Positions 23,147 through 32,332 of a DNA stretch of 64,000 nucleotides are shown here, in pieces. Each line of letters starts with the position of its first letter. The first letter of the stretch is position 1. Location of the stretch: NCBI GenBank assembly GCA_937922435.1, contig CAKZVT010000019.1:1-64000 (forward strand), read 5' to 3'. The notes beneath the pieces were generated by a model. It searched no databases, was not told the DNA's origin, and worked only from the letters and a program-made list of their open reading frames with translations. A program made the translations under genes and the position numbers. Origin of the DNA: an uncultured Prevotella sp. GTDB taxonomy: Bacteria > Bacteroidota > Bacteroidia > Bacteroidales > Bacteroidaceae.

Positions 23147-23382
23147 CGCAATATTTGTTAATAGAACTTGAATTGCAAGGCTTGGCTGGGTCTTGTGTCT
23201 ACTATGTGAAAACATGAATTTTATAACGAATTTAATGCATTATGAATACGAGTTGAGAATAAAGTTAAAAGTGAATGTCTTTTTACAGGCCGTTATAAAA
23301 TGTAGCATGGCTTGAAGTGTAATTCTATAAAATTTACACAGTTGAGGTAGTTTTATTAATCATCAACGAATAAATCAATATC

Positions 23383-26300
23383 ATGAAACAAAAGAAAGTC
23401 AGAACAAAATGCAGCACATGGCGTTATGCGCTTATGTTTGCTATGCTGCTTTTTGCCGTTTTCCCTGCGTTCGCACAGAATGCAACGGTCAAAGGCGTTG
23501 TCGTTGACGAGGCCGGAGAGCCGGTTATCGGAGCGAGTGTCATGTTGGCAGGCGAAGGCAAGACGGGTGCCGTGACCGATATAGACGGAGCGTTTACATT
23601 GGATGCGCCGCAGGGCGCGATGCTCGAAGTAAGCTATATCGGGTACGCAAGTTACAAGTTCAAGGTTACGGGCAAGCCTTCTTACCGCATAGTGTTGAGG
23701 GAAGACGTAGGCGAGCTTAACGAGGTCGTAGTGGTAGGTTACGGTACGCAGAAGAAGGTAAACCTTACCGGTGCCGTATCGTCGATTACCAGCGAGCAGC
23801 TTGAGACCACAAAGAACCAGAACGTACAGAACATGCTTACGGGCAAAGTGCCTGGCGTGCGCGTAATCCAGAAGACGTCGGAGCCGGGCGAATTCAACAA
23901 CGAGTTCGACATCCGCGGTTTCGGTACGCCGCTCATCGTCGTAGACGGAGTGCCCCGTGGCAACATGGAACGCCTTGACCCGAACGAAATCGAGTCGATT
24001 TCCGTGCTGAAGGATGCGTCGGCGGCCATCTACGGTGTGCGTGCGGCAAACGGCGTTGTGCTTATAACGACGAAGCGCGGTGCAAGGAATTCCATCAAGA
24101 TTGACTACAACATGTATTACGGATTCCAGACTCCGGCCGACATATTGAAGCCTGTCGATGCCGTAGGCCGCATGACGCTGTTCAACGACGAGCAGATGCG
24201 CGACGCGGTGAACCCCAGCTGGAAGTATCCGCAGGAGACCATCGACGAGTTCCTTAACGGTACGCGCAAGTCTACCGACTGGTATGACGCCGTGATGAGA
24301 GGGGCTGCTCCGCAGCAGTCGCACAGCGTTTCAATAAGTGGCGGCGGTGAGAAGGTTGACTATTATGTCAACTTCAGCTATTTGAACCAGGAGGGTTTCT
24401 TCAAGAAAAACGCTTTGGACTACAGCCGTTATAACCTGCGTGCAAACTTGAACATCAACCTTGCAAAGGGACTGAACGTAGGGATTAAGCTGGCTGGAAT
24501 GCTCGACAACCGCAACGGAAACTCCACAGACTCGTGGGAAGTGTTCAAGAACTTGTGGCGTTCGGCTCCAGACGACCCCTTGTATGCAAACAACACATAT
24601 CCTTATTTGCAGAAACCGCAGAGCGCGGACGACAATCCCTTGGCTCTGATTGACAAGGATTTGACCGGTTACAAGAAGCGGGGCAAGAAACTGTTTACTT
24701 CGACCTTCGACGCCGAGTGGGAACTGCCGTGGGTGAAGGGCTTGAAGGTAAAGGGACTGTTCAGCTATGACACCAATGTAGACGACGAGACAATATGGAA
24801 CAAGGAGTACAAGATGTACACCTACAACGAGGCCGGTGACACTTATGCGGAGTCGTCGCGTAAAGGTCCGACCAACCTCCGCCGCAACTACAATACTGCT
24901 TGGAGCACGCTGTGGCAGGCGTCGGTAAGCTATGATAATACCTTCGGCGACCATCATGTTTCTGGTCTTTTGCTGTACGAAGAGGCTCACAACGTGGGGG
25001 ACAACTTCTACGCCCAGCGCAACTTCTCCATACCAATACCTTACCTGTTTGCCGGCAACAGTGCCGAGCAGGTTGGCAGTGCCGACCCCAACGGAATGCC
25101 GGAGACGGCCTCAAAGGGTTTTGTCGGCCGCTTCAACTATGATTACAAAGGCCGTTACCTGGCTGAATTCTCGTTCCGTTACGACGGTTCGTCAAAGTTC
25201 CCGGCAAACAGCCGTTGGGGCTTTTTCCCTGGAGGTTCGATAGGATGGCGTATGTCCGAGGAACCGTTTATCAAGGAGAACGTCGACTTTATAGACAACC
25301 TGAAGCTCCGTGCGTCATACGGTAAGATGGGTGACGACAGCGCTTCGGAATACCAGTTCCTTACAGGTTACAACTATCCTAACACAGACGGCGGCTCTTA
25401 CGACAAATTCCCGACGGGTTATCTCTTCGGCGGCTCTTACCTTAACGCGCTTGGTTTCCGCGCCGTTGCAAACCCGAATATCACATGGTATACGGTAAAG
25501 ACGTTGAACGTCGGTATCGACGCAGACTTCTGGAACGGGCTTCTCGGTGTAACGTTCGAGCTGTTCCGCCGCGACCGCGACGGCCTTTTGGCCGACCGTT
25601 TGGTGTCAATGCCCGGTACGTTTGGAGCTAAGATGCCGCAGGAAAACCTCAACAGCGACCGCACGCAGGGCTTGGAGCTTGAGCTGCGCCACCGTAACAA
25701 AATCGGCGACTTCAGCTACAATGTCAGCGGACAGGTGTCTTTGACGCGTAGCCAGACACGTTATTATGAGACGAACCCAGCCGGAAACTCTTATGACTAC
25801 TGGCGTAACCGCAACCTGAACCGTTATAATGACATTTGGTTCGGTTGGGGAGCTGCAGGCCGTTATGAGAGTTATGAGCAGATTGCCAACTCTGTTTATT
25901 CCAACAGTGGTACTCTGCCTGGCGACTATATCTATGAAGACTGGAACGGCGACGGCACCATCGACGACATGGACCGCCATCCAATAGCCACGACAACAGA
26001 CGTTACGAAAGAATGGCAGGACCGAAAGAACAAGCCGTTGCTCAACTTCGGACTCTCGATAAGCGCACAGTGGAAGGGTATCGACCTTAGCATGCTGTTC
26101 CAGGGAGCGGCCATGTCATACATCGCTTACGGCGAACAGCTGTCAGCTCCGCTGGCGTTCGACGGCAACGCTCTTGACATGTTCCTTGACCGTTGGCATC
26201 CGGTTGACCCGCACCAGAACCCATACGACCCTTCATGTGAGTGGATTAAGGGTTATTACGCCTTTGGAGGCGAGAAGTCGACAGCCGACGCCAACTCAGA

Positions 26301-26538
26301 GTTCATGATACAGAAAGGCGACTATCTGCGTCTGAAGTCTTTGGAAATCGGCTATACATTCCCGAAGAACTGGCTGCAGTCGCTCTATGTCAAGAACCTG
26401 CGCGTTTACTTCAACGCCTACAACGTGTTCACAATCACAGGCGTGAGGGGCGTTGACCCGGAGCGTCCGACGCAGTTGTACGGATACATGTATCCGCTGA
26501 ACAAGACTTACAACTTTGGCGTTAACATAACATTCTAA
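23383..26538 (+). CDS. SusC/RagA family TonB-linked outer membrane protein
   Basis: The 1051-residue transporter imports a ligand, probably a glycan or peptide, across the outer membrane with the SusD partner. In order: signal peptide (cut after AFAQ), carboxypeptidase-D regulatory-like domain (residues of about 32-110; VKGVVVDEAGEPVIGASVML, SYIGYAS), the SusC signature LNEVVVVGYGTQKKVNLTGA, plug, and a 22-strand barrel ending in YNFGVNITF. The length is normal. susD follows 15 nt later. No glycoside hydrolase, sulfatase, peptidase, ECF sigma/anti-sigma pair or hybrid sensor is adjacent, so neither the substrate nor the regulator can be named. Confidence 0.95.
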   Translation: MKQKKVRTKCSTWRYALMFAMLLFAVFPAFAQNATVKGVVVDEAGEPVIGASVMLAGEGKTGAVTDIDGAFTLDAPQGAMLEVSYIGYASYKFKVTGKPSYRIVLREDVGELNEVVVVGYGTQKKVNLTGAVSSITSEQLETTKNQNVQNMLTGKVPGVRVIQKTSEPGEFNNEFDIRGFGTPLIVVDGVPRGNMERLDPNEIESISVLKDASAAIYGVRAANGVVLITTKRGARNSIKIDYNMYYGFQTPADILKPVDAVGRMTLFNDEQMRDAVNPSWKYPQETIDEFLNGTRKSTDWYDAVMRGAAPQQSHSVSISGGGEKVDYYVNFSYLNQEGFFKKNALDYSRYNLRANLNINLAKGLNVGIKLAGMLDNRNGNSTDSWEVFKNLWRSAPDDPLYANNTYPYLQKPQSADDNPLALIDKDLTGYKKRGKKLFTSTFDAEWELPWVKGLKVKGLFSYDTNVDDETIWNKEYKMYTYNEAGDTYAESSRKGPTNLRRNYNTAWSTLWQASVSYDNTFGDHHVSGLLLYEEAHNVGDNFYAQRNFSIPIPYLFAGNSAEQVGSADPNGMPETASKGFVGRFNYDYKGRYLAEFSFRYDGSSKFPANSRWGFFPGGSIGWRMSEEPFIKENVDFIDNLKLRASYGKMGDDSASEYQFLTGYNYPNTDGGSYDKFPTGYLFGGSYLNALGFRAVANPNITWYTVKTLNVGIDADFWNGLLGVTFELFRRDRDGLLADRLVSMPGTFGAKMPQENLNSDRTQGLELELRHRNKIGDFSYNVSGQVSLTRSQTRYYETNPAGNSYDYWRNRNLNRYNDIWFGWGAAGRYESYEQIANSVYSNSGTLPGDYIYEDWNGDGTIDDMDRHPIATTTDVTKEWQDRKNKPLLNFGLSISAQWKGIDLSMLFQGAAMSYIAYGEQLSAPLAFDGNALDMFLDRWHPVDPHQNPYDPSCEWIKGYYAFGGEKSTADANSEFMIQKGDYLRLKSLEIGYTFPKNWLQSLYVKNLRVYFNAYNVFTITGVRGVDPERPTQLYGYMYPLNKTYNFGVNITF

Positions 26539-26553
26539 AAGGAGGACAGCATT

Positions 26554-28602
26554 ATGAAGACATTGAAAAACATACTGATGTGTGCGGCATTGGGTACTGT
26601 TCTTGCCGGTTGTACCGATTTGGACATTCCGCCAAAGAACATTCTTACCAATGAAGACATATATAACGAGGGCGGAATAACGGCCTACATGGCCGGACTT
26701 TACAACCATCTGCCTATGGAAGACTTCAACATGGGCGACAGGGCTGACCACGGAGGTTTCTACAACTGGTTGTCTGAAAAGACCACGCTCGGTTCGACCG
26801 GCGAATACGCCAATAACGTATGCGGTAACTCTTGCGTGTACGGCGACAAGGGATATTGGAAGGAAGCCTACCAGATTATCCGCGAGGCGAATGTCCTCAT
26901 CCAAGACTTGCCAAACTATTCAAACCTTACAGGGTATGAGGAATGGATTGCCGAGGCGCGTTTCATACGTGCATATACCTACTACGCATTGGTCAAGAGG
27001 TATGGCGGTGTGCCGTTGCTTGCCGAGCCACAGCCAATGACCAGCGACCAGTCTGTATTGAACGTGGCGCGCAGCAGCCATGAGGACTGTGTAGATTTCA
27101 TCTTGGAAGACCTTGATTATGCCATGCAGCACATGACTGCGGACAAGGTTAACGGACGCGCCAACAAGTATGTGGCCGCAGCGGTGAAGATGCGTGTAGC
27201 GTTGTATGCAGGTTCTGTGGCGCGTTACGGACAGGCTTACAACTACACGGGGCAAACCGGCACTATGCTTACCGGCATCCCAGAGGAGCGTGCCAACGAC
27301 TATTTCCAGCAGGCGTTCGCAGCGTCGCTCGAGGTGGAGAAGGGCGGATATGCCCTGCATACTGGCAGCGACAAGCGTCAGGCTTTCTACGAAGTGTTCG
27401 ACAACGCGGCATCGTCGGAAGAGTCGGTGTTCATCCGCGAGTACGACATTACCAACTACGTGCACAGCTGGGACAAGCTGATGGCTCCAGAGCGCATGGT
27501 AGGCTACAGCTACGGCGGCCGTTACTTTGTGCCGCTTGACTGGGTAGAGCTGTTTGACGGACTGCCCATCGACCCGAATACCGGCTACCTGAAGACTACC
27601 GACGACGACGGAAACTACATTGTTTACGAGAGCGCACACGCCCTGTTTGACAATGCCGAACCGCGTCTCAGGGCCAGCATCATGGTGCCCGGAGACTCTT
27701 ACAAGGGCGGTTTCGAGGTTGACTTACGCGCCGGCCTCATAACTTCGTCGCCCGACAAGAAAATCAAGAAGATGATACCCGACGACGGCAAGACCACCAC
27801 GGGATGGGATAACATTTGCGCATCGTTCCAAGTTGACGGCCAGACAGTTGCTGTTCGTACTACGCAGCGTCCGCAGGATGGCGAGGAATATGAGGGTACT
27901 GGCATACCAATCTGCGGTGCCGACGGCCCTGCCACCAATGCGTCAAACATGTGTACTACAGGCATTTACGGTGTGAAGTGGTTGCAACGCGACCTTGAAG
28001 GAGGCGAACTCCACCGCAGCACGCAGCCTTGGATTGACATACGCTATGCCGAGGTGCTGCTCTCACGTGCGGAGGCTGCTGTCGAACTGGCGCAGAACGG
28101 CGTGTCGACATACGAAGGCATAGACCTGTTGCAGGATGCTTTCGAGTGCATCAACGCCGTGCGCGACCGTGCAGGAGCCACGCTGTTGACAAGCAAGGAC
28201 GAACTTGCCGACAAGACAGAGCCTGCCAACGGTCTCGGCCTTGGCCCGAAGTCGTGGGTATGGGCGCCGACAAAGGGCTTGAAGATTGTCCGCGTCGAGC
28301 GTTACAAGGAGCTTGCCGTAGAGCACAAGCTGTATTGGGACATACGCCGCTGGTTCACCGCCGACCAGCAGATGCACCAGTTCCGCTGGCGTATGCTTGC
28401 GCCGTACCTCTTTGTAGAGGGTGCTACCGTAACCCAAGACGCGAGCGGTGCGCCGATTCCCCACGGCAAGTATATCTTCGACACGCGTGTGTCAGACAGC
28501 TACGGAGGTGAGCATAACTTCGACAACAAGTATTATTACGAGAAGATTCCAGATGCGGAGCGCACAATCAATCCTCTGCTTGAACAGAACAACAGGTACT
28601 AA
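26554..28602 (+). CDS. SusD/RagB family nutrient-binding lipoprotein
   Basis: This 682-residue surface lipoprotein caps the SusC barrel and binds the ligand. The signal peptide ends in a lipobox (LAGC, Cys about residue 20). The N-terminal SusD-like part carries the TPR helices (RFIRAYTYYALVKRYGGVPL) and the C-terminal RagB part carries YAEVLLSRAEAAVEL and VRVERYKELAVEHKLYWDIRRW, with a typical end INPLLEQNNRY. It is longer than the common 500-600 residues, with extra loops around residues 240-480. Confidence 0.95.
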   Translation: MKTLKNILMCAALGTVLAGCTDLDIPPKNILTNEDIYNEGGITAYMAGLYNHLPMEDFNMGDRADHGGFYNWLSEKTTLGSTGEYANNVCGNSCVYGDKGYWKEAYQIIREANVLIQDLPNYSNLTGYEEWIAEARFIRAYTYYALVKRYGGVPLLAEPQPMTSDQSVLNVARSSHEDCVDFILEDLDYAMQHMTADKVNGRANKYVAAAVKMRVALYAGSVARYGQAYNYTGQTGTMLTGIPEERANDYFQQAFAASLEVEKGGYALHTGSDKRQAFYEVFDNAASSEESVFIREYDITNYVHSWDKLMAPERMVGYSYGGRYFVPLDWVELFDGLPIDPNTGYLKTTDDDGNYIVYESAHALFDNAEPRLRASIMVPGDSYKGGFEVDLRAGLITSSPDKKIKKMIPDDGKTTTGWDNICASFQVDGQTVAVRTTQRPQDGEEYEGTGIPICGADGPATNASNMCTTGIYGVKWLQRDLEGGELHRSTQPWIDIRYAEVLLSRAEAAVELAQNGVSTYEGIDLLQDAFECINAVRDRAGATLLTSKDELADKTEPANGLGLGPKSWVWAPTKGLKIVRVERYKELAVEHKLYWDIRRWFTADQQMHQFRWRMLAPYLFVEGATVTQDASGAPIPHGKYIFDTRVSDSYGGEHNFDNKYYYEKIPDAERTINPLLEQNNRY

Positions 28603-28616
28603 TTAAAAATACTGAC

Positions 28617-29357
28617 ATGAAAAAGATTTTGAGCATATTGCTGCTGTCGCTGACAGCTTTCGGTTTCACTTCGTGTGAAATAGACAACTACGACTCGCCC
28701 AAGGCGGCTGTGGAAGGACAGGTGTACGACCATAACGGCAAGCCGCTACAGACCGCGCAGGGTCAGGGCAACATGAAAATACGCATCAAAGAAATAAGCT
28801 ACGCCAACGGCGACCCCGACGTTGTAGTGACCGAGCAGAACCTGAACATGATGATGGACGGCTCGTTCCGCAACACCAAGCTGTTCGCCGGGACGTATGA
28901 GATGTGGCCGTACGAGACCTGCGGCTATCCTTGCGAGGAAGAGCAGAGGAAGACCGTAGTGCTGAAGGACGGCAAGACCGCGCACGTGGAGTTTACCGTT
29001 ACTCCTTACCTAACCATCGACTGGGTGAAAGAGCCGTGGCAGGACGAGGACGGTTTCCTGCACGCCACGTTCAAGTTCACGCGCAACGAGAAGGAAGGCT
29101 TTACCAAGCCCGACGTCGAGTATGCACAGCTCATCATCGGAACGACGGTGACTTGCCAGGCCGACGGCCGCTATACCGACAACACCGTCAACATAACCAA
29201 CGAGATGGAGGGGCAGGAGATAGAGCTGAAGTCGAAGGCCAAGATAGAGTTCGACCAAAAGCTCTTCCTGCGCGTGTCGGCCAGCTGCAAGGACACTTAC
29301 AAGAAGTCGTGCTACTCTGAAGTGCGTACAATCCAGGCCAAGGGCTATGGCCGTTAA
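28617..29357 (+). CDS. DUF3823 surface lipoprotein
   Basis: The 246-residue lipoprotein (lipobox FTSC, Cys about 20) belongs to the DUF3823 family: EIDNYDSPKAAVEGQVYD opens a carboxypeptidase-regulatory-like beta domain and LFAGTYEMWPYETCGYP is a family block; a second beta-sandwich follows. Members are almost always encoded directly after susC-susD and are thought to act as extra surface glycan-binding proteins. It starts 14 nt after susD, so it is in the same operon. Confidence 0.85.
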   Translation: MKKILSILLLSLTAFGFTSCEIDNYDSPKAAVEGQVYDHNGKPLQTAQGQGNMKIRIKEISYANGDPDVVVTEQNLNMMMDGSFRNTKLFAGTYEMWPYETCGYPCEEEQRKTVVLKDGKTAHVEFTVTPYLTIDWVKEPWQDEDGFLHATFKFTRNEKEGFTKPDVEYAQLIIGTTVTCQADGRYTDNTVNITNEMEGQEIELKSKAKIEFDQKLFLRVSASCKDTYKKSCYSEVRTIQAKGYGR

Positions 29358-29491
29358 GGCAATGCAGTCCGCATGATTGGGGCGGTGCGCCGGTTCACGG
29401 CGCACCGCCTTTCCGTTTGAGTGCGTGATTGCCGTCAGCGTAGACGGTGTTTGTAAATACTTGTGTTACAAAGAGTTACGTGTATAACTGC

Positions 29492-29572
29492 AAAAGGCCG
29501 TATTTTACATTGTAAAACACGGCCTTTTAGAAAGTAAAAGGCCGTCTTTCGCAATGCGTTTGACGGCCTTTT
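29492..29572. repeat. Intergenic double-hairpin repeat, copy at 29.5 kb
   Basis: Hairpin 1 pairs 29492-29508 with 29512-29528 (16 of 17, loop ATT). Hairpin 2 pairs 29536-29552 with 29556-29572 (14 of 17, loop AAT). Both arms start AAAAGGCCGT. The copy lies between the convergent DUF3823 and phoU genes, where the closing CCTTTT could also stop transcription from both sides. Confidence 0.85.
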
Positions 29573-29586
29573 GTATTTTGAGGGGG

Positions 29587-30303
29587 TTATTCCTTGCCTT
29601 CCTGCATCTTGTGCGCCAACGCTTGGTTGACGCTTCCCTTCTTCTCGGAATGCTTGAGCACGACGGCGTCAATGTAGAATATTATTTCCTCGGCAAGGTT
29701 GGTTATGTGGTCGCCGGCGCGTTCCAAGCGCAGGAACACGCCCTTGAAGTCGAGGCAGAAGGCGGCCTTGTCGGGGTTTTCGGCCACGTAGCCGGCCAGC
29801 GCGGCTGTGCTGGCGGCGTTGATTTCGTCGACGAGATTGTCTTTCTCGAATATGCTGTTGGCCAGGTCGATGTTGTTGCCTTCGAGCGCGGCGTATGCCG
29901 TGTCCATCATGTCGAGCACGGCGGCACACATCTCCTTCAGGCGCGTGGCCTCAAGGAGGGCGGCGTCGATGGGCTGGCCTTCTTGCCTGATGACGAAGCG
30001 CGCCATGTTTTCGGCGAAGTCGCCTATGCGCTCAAGGTCGGCGTTCACCTTGAGCATGGCCACGATGAAGCGCATGTCTACGGCCACGGGGTTGTAGAGC
30101 ACGAGGAAGTCTTCTATGTCGCAGTCGAGCTTCAGCTCGCTGGCGTTGACCTTCTTCTCTCTCACCACCACTTCCCATGCGCGTTCCTTGTCGGCTGTGA
30201 GCAGCGCCTCGGTCACGGTTCTCATCTGTCCGCTTACCAGCGCCCACATCTGGAGCACCTCGTCGCGGACGGCTTTCAGTTCATCTTCAACGAATTTTAC
30301 CAT
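29587..30303 (-). CDS. phoU: Phosphate transport regulator PhoU
   Basis: PhoU couples the state of the Pst transporter to the PhoR/PhoB system and limits phosphate uptake. The 238 residues form the usual two three-helix bundles with the metal-binding E/D patterns (RIGDFAENMARF in the first, RAGDHITNLAEE in the second). It is the last gene of pstCAB-phoU. The gap to pstB holds a low-complexity tandem repeat. PhoR and PhoB are not in the window. Confidence 0.94.
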   Translation of the reverse strand: MVKFVEDELKAVRDEVLQMWALVSGQMRTVTEALLTADKERAWEVVVREKKVNASELKLDCDIEDFLVLYNPVAVDMRFIVAMLKVNADLERIGDFAENMARFVIRQEGQPIDAALLEATRLKEMCAAVLDMMDTAYAALEGNNIDLANSIFEKDNLVDEINAASTAALAGYVAENPDKAAFCLDFKGVFLRLERAGDHITNLAEEIIFYIDAVVLKHSEKKGSVNQALAHKMQEGKE

Positions 30304-30379
30304 ATTGTCTGTTTGTTAGTAATTAAGGAGTATAGTAGTTAAAGAAGTAAAGGCGAATGCCTTTTTCATCTTTACAGCC

Positions 30380-30466
30380 CTTTTACCTTTTTACCGTTTT
30401 ACCTTTTTACCGTTTTACTTTTTTACCGTTTTACTTTTTACTTCTCACCTTCTCACTTTCTCACCC
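30380..30466. repeat. Low-complexity tandem repeat between phoU and pstB
   Basis: Units of the form TTTTACCTTTTTACCG recur about five times with drift (period about 16), then decay to CTTCTCACCTTCTCAC. On the coding strand it reads as AAAACGGTAAAAAGG repeats. There is no clear hairpin or promoter in it. Confidence 0.7.
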
Positions 30467-31225
30467 TTATCCGAACCTTCCCGTTATGTAGTTCTGGGTC
30501 TGTTCCTTCGACGGGTTGGTGAATATTTTGCTTGTGTTGTCAAACTCTATGAGTTCGCCGAGGTAGAAGAAGGCTGTCTTGTCGCTTACACGAGTGGCCT
30601 GCTGCATGTTGTGTGTCACGATGACGATGGTGTATTCGCTTTTCAGCTCGTGGATTAGCTCTTCCACCTTGGCTGTGGATATTGGGTCGAGCGCAGATGC
30701 AGGCTCGTCCATGAGCAGCACCGACGGGCTTACGGCCATGGCCCTGGCGATGCAGAGGCGCTGCTGCTGTCCGCCCGAGAGGGCGTAGGCCGACTTCTTG
30801 AGCTTGTCCTTCACCTCGTCCCACAGCGCGGCTCCGCGCAGCGAACGCTCTACGCGCTCGGCGATGAACGCCTCGTCTTTGACTCCGTTCACGCGCAGGC
30901 CGTAGGCCACGTTCTCGTAAATGCTCTTGGGGAAGGGGTTGGGGCGCTGGAACACCATGCCCACGTCCTTGCGCAGCTCGTCAACGTTGACCGAGCGGTC
31001 GTAGATGTCGTGTCCGTCGATGGTGATGCTGCCTTCCATGCGTGCGCCGGGTATGAGGTCGTTCATGCGGTTGAACAGCCTTAGGAATGTCGACTTGCCG
31101 CAGCCCGACGGGCCGATGAAGGCCACTACCTCGTTGCTGCGGATGTCCATCGTGATGCCTTTCAGCGCGTGGAACTGTCCGTAGTAGAAGTTCACGTCGC
31201 GTGCCTGTATCTTTATATCTGCCAT
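30467..31225 (-). CDS. pstB: Phosphate ABC transporter ATP-binding protein PstB
   Basis: The 252-residue ATPase of the Pst system has Walker A (GPSGCGKST), Q-loop (FQRPNPFPKSIYENVAYG, the PstB hallmark), signature (LSGGQQQRLCIARAM), Walker B (LLMDEPASALDP) and H-loop (VTHNMQQA). Normal length. It lies between pstA and phoU; the 90-base gap to pstA is another AT-rich low-complexity stretch. Confidence 0.97.
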   Translation of the reverse strand: MADIKIQARDVNFYYGQFHALKGITMDIRSNEVVAFIGPSGCGKSTFLRLFNRMNDLIPGARMEGSITIDGHDIYDRSVNVDELRKDVGMVFQRPNPFPKSIYENVAYGLRVNGVKDEAFIAERVERSLRGAALWDEVKDKLKKSAYALSGGQQQRLCIARAMAVSPSVLLMDEPASALDPISTAKVEELIHELKSEYTIVIVTHNMQQATRVSDKTAFFYLGELIEFDNTSKIFTNPSKEQTQNYITGRFG

Positions 31226-31315
31226 ATCTTTTGAAATGAAAAATTAAGAATTAAGAATGAAAAATTAAGAATGAAGGCTATTCATCATTGTTCATTATTC
31301 ATTGTTCATTATGGA
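31226..31315. repeat. Low-complexity spacer between pstB and pstA
   Basis: This stretch consists of drifting repeats such as GAAAAATTAAGAAT and TTCATTATTCATTG, with no recognisable promoter. Confidence 0.6.
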
Positions 31316-32266
31316 TTAATTGGTTTTCAGCTTGTTCTGGAAGTAGTTGCGCATGGCGTTTGCAAGCAGGTTGACCGCGAGTATAATGATTATGAGCACA
31401 AGGGCCGTGCCGTAGGCTATGGGTATCTGGCGCTCCATGTCGGTGCCGCTGGTGGCGAGGACGTACAGGTGGTAAGGCAGCGCCATGCACTGGTCGAATA
31501 CGCTTCCGGGCAACTGCGGCAGGAAGTATGCGGCGCATGTGAAGAGTATAGGCGCCGTTTCGCCCGACACGCGGCCCAGGGCGAGGATGAGTCCCGTGAT
31601 TACATTGGGCATGGCCATCGGCAGAATGACGCGCCTTATGGTCTGTAGCTTTGTGGCGCCGAGGGCGAGGCTGCCCTCGCGGAACGTGTCGGGGATGGCC
31701 TTCAGAGCCTCTTCGGTAGTCCTGATGACAAGCGGCAGGGCGAGAAGCCCCAACGTCAGGGAGCCTGCGAGGATGCTGTCGCCGAAGCCGAAGAAGTTGA
31801 CAAAGAGCGACATGCCGAACAGTCCGAACACTATCGAGGGTATGCCGGCGAGATTGTTTGTCATCATGCGGATTAGCCTTACCAGCTTGCCGCTCTTCGC
31901 GTATTCGTGCATGTAGATGCCGCTCATTATCCCAAGGGGGAAGGCGAACAGCGCGCTGCCCGCCATCAGGTAGAACGTGCCTACTATGGCCGGCCATATT
32001 CCGCCGCCCTTCATGCCGTCGGTTGGCGGCGTAGTGATGAAGTTCCAGTCAATCACGGTTGCCCCCTTGACTATGATGAAGGCGAGGATGATGAACAGCA
32101 CAGTCACAATCACGCCGCTCAACAGGCGGAACAGGGCGAACGCCGACTTTTCGGCGAACACCTTGCGGCGGTGGTTTGACGCTGTGCCTATTCCTGTCCT
32201 GTCGGCAGTGTTGAGCTTTATTACCTTTCCGTTAGGCGTTTCAGGATTGTTCATGTTGCTTGGCAT
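31316..32266 (-). CDS. pstA: Phosphate ABC transporter permease PstA
   Basis: The 316-residue inner membrane permease has about six helices and the EAA-loop motif (LALPLVIRTTEEALKAIP, REGSLALGATK). A 40-residue polar N-terminal extension precedes the first helix. It pairs with PstC to form the channel. An in-frame ATG 4 codons downstream is also possible as the start. Confidence 0.95.
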   Translation of the reverse strand: MPSNMNNPETPNGKVIKLNTADRTGIGTASNHRRKVFAEKSAFALFRLLSGVIVTVLFIILAFIIVKGATVIDWNFITTPPTDGMKGGGIWPAIVGTFYLMAGSALFAFPLGIMSGIYMHEYAKSGKLVRLIRMMTNNLAGIPSIVFGLFGMSLFVNFFGFGDSILAGSLTLGLLALPLVIRTTEEALKAIPDTFREGSLALGATKLQTIRRVILPMAMPNVITGLILALGRVSGETAPILFTCAAYFLPQLPGSVFDQCMALPYHLYVLATSGTDMERQIPIAYGTALVLIIIILAVNLLANAMRNYFQNKLKTN

Positions 32267-32332
32267 ATTGTCTGTATGAGTTCGGTTTGTAGTTCTATGT
32301 GCGGTCGGTGCGGAGTGCGCCGTGCGTCCCCG

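Larger units (their letters stand above)
22767..23382. other. Long intergenic region before susC
   Basis: The 616-base gap contains a terminator for the receptor gene (22833-22858), one double-hairpin repeat (22908-22987), a C9 tract next to a -7 box (23126-23146), and about 230 bases of AT-rich leader before susC. No open frame or regulator gene is seen. Confidence 0.6.

Noticed and set aside
29554..30342. Long plus-strand open frame opposite phoU
   Set aside because: It is an antisense shadow of phoU, whose protein sequence is clearly conserved.
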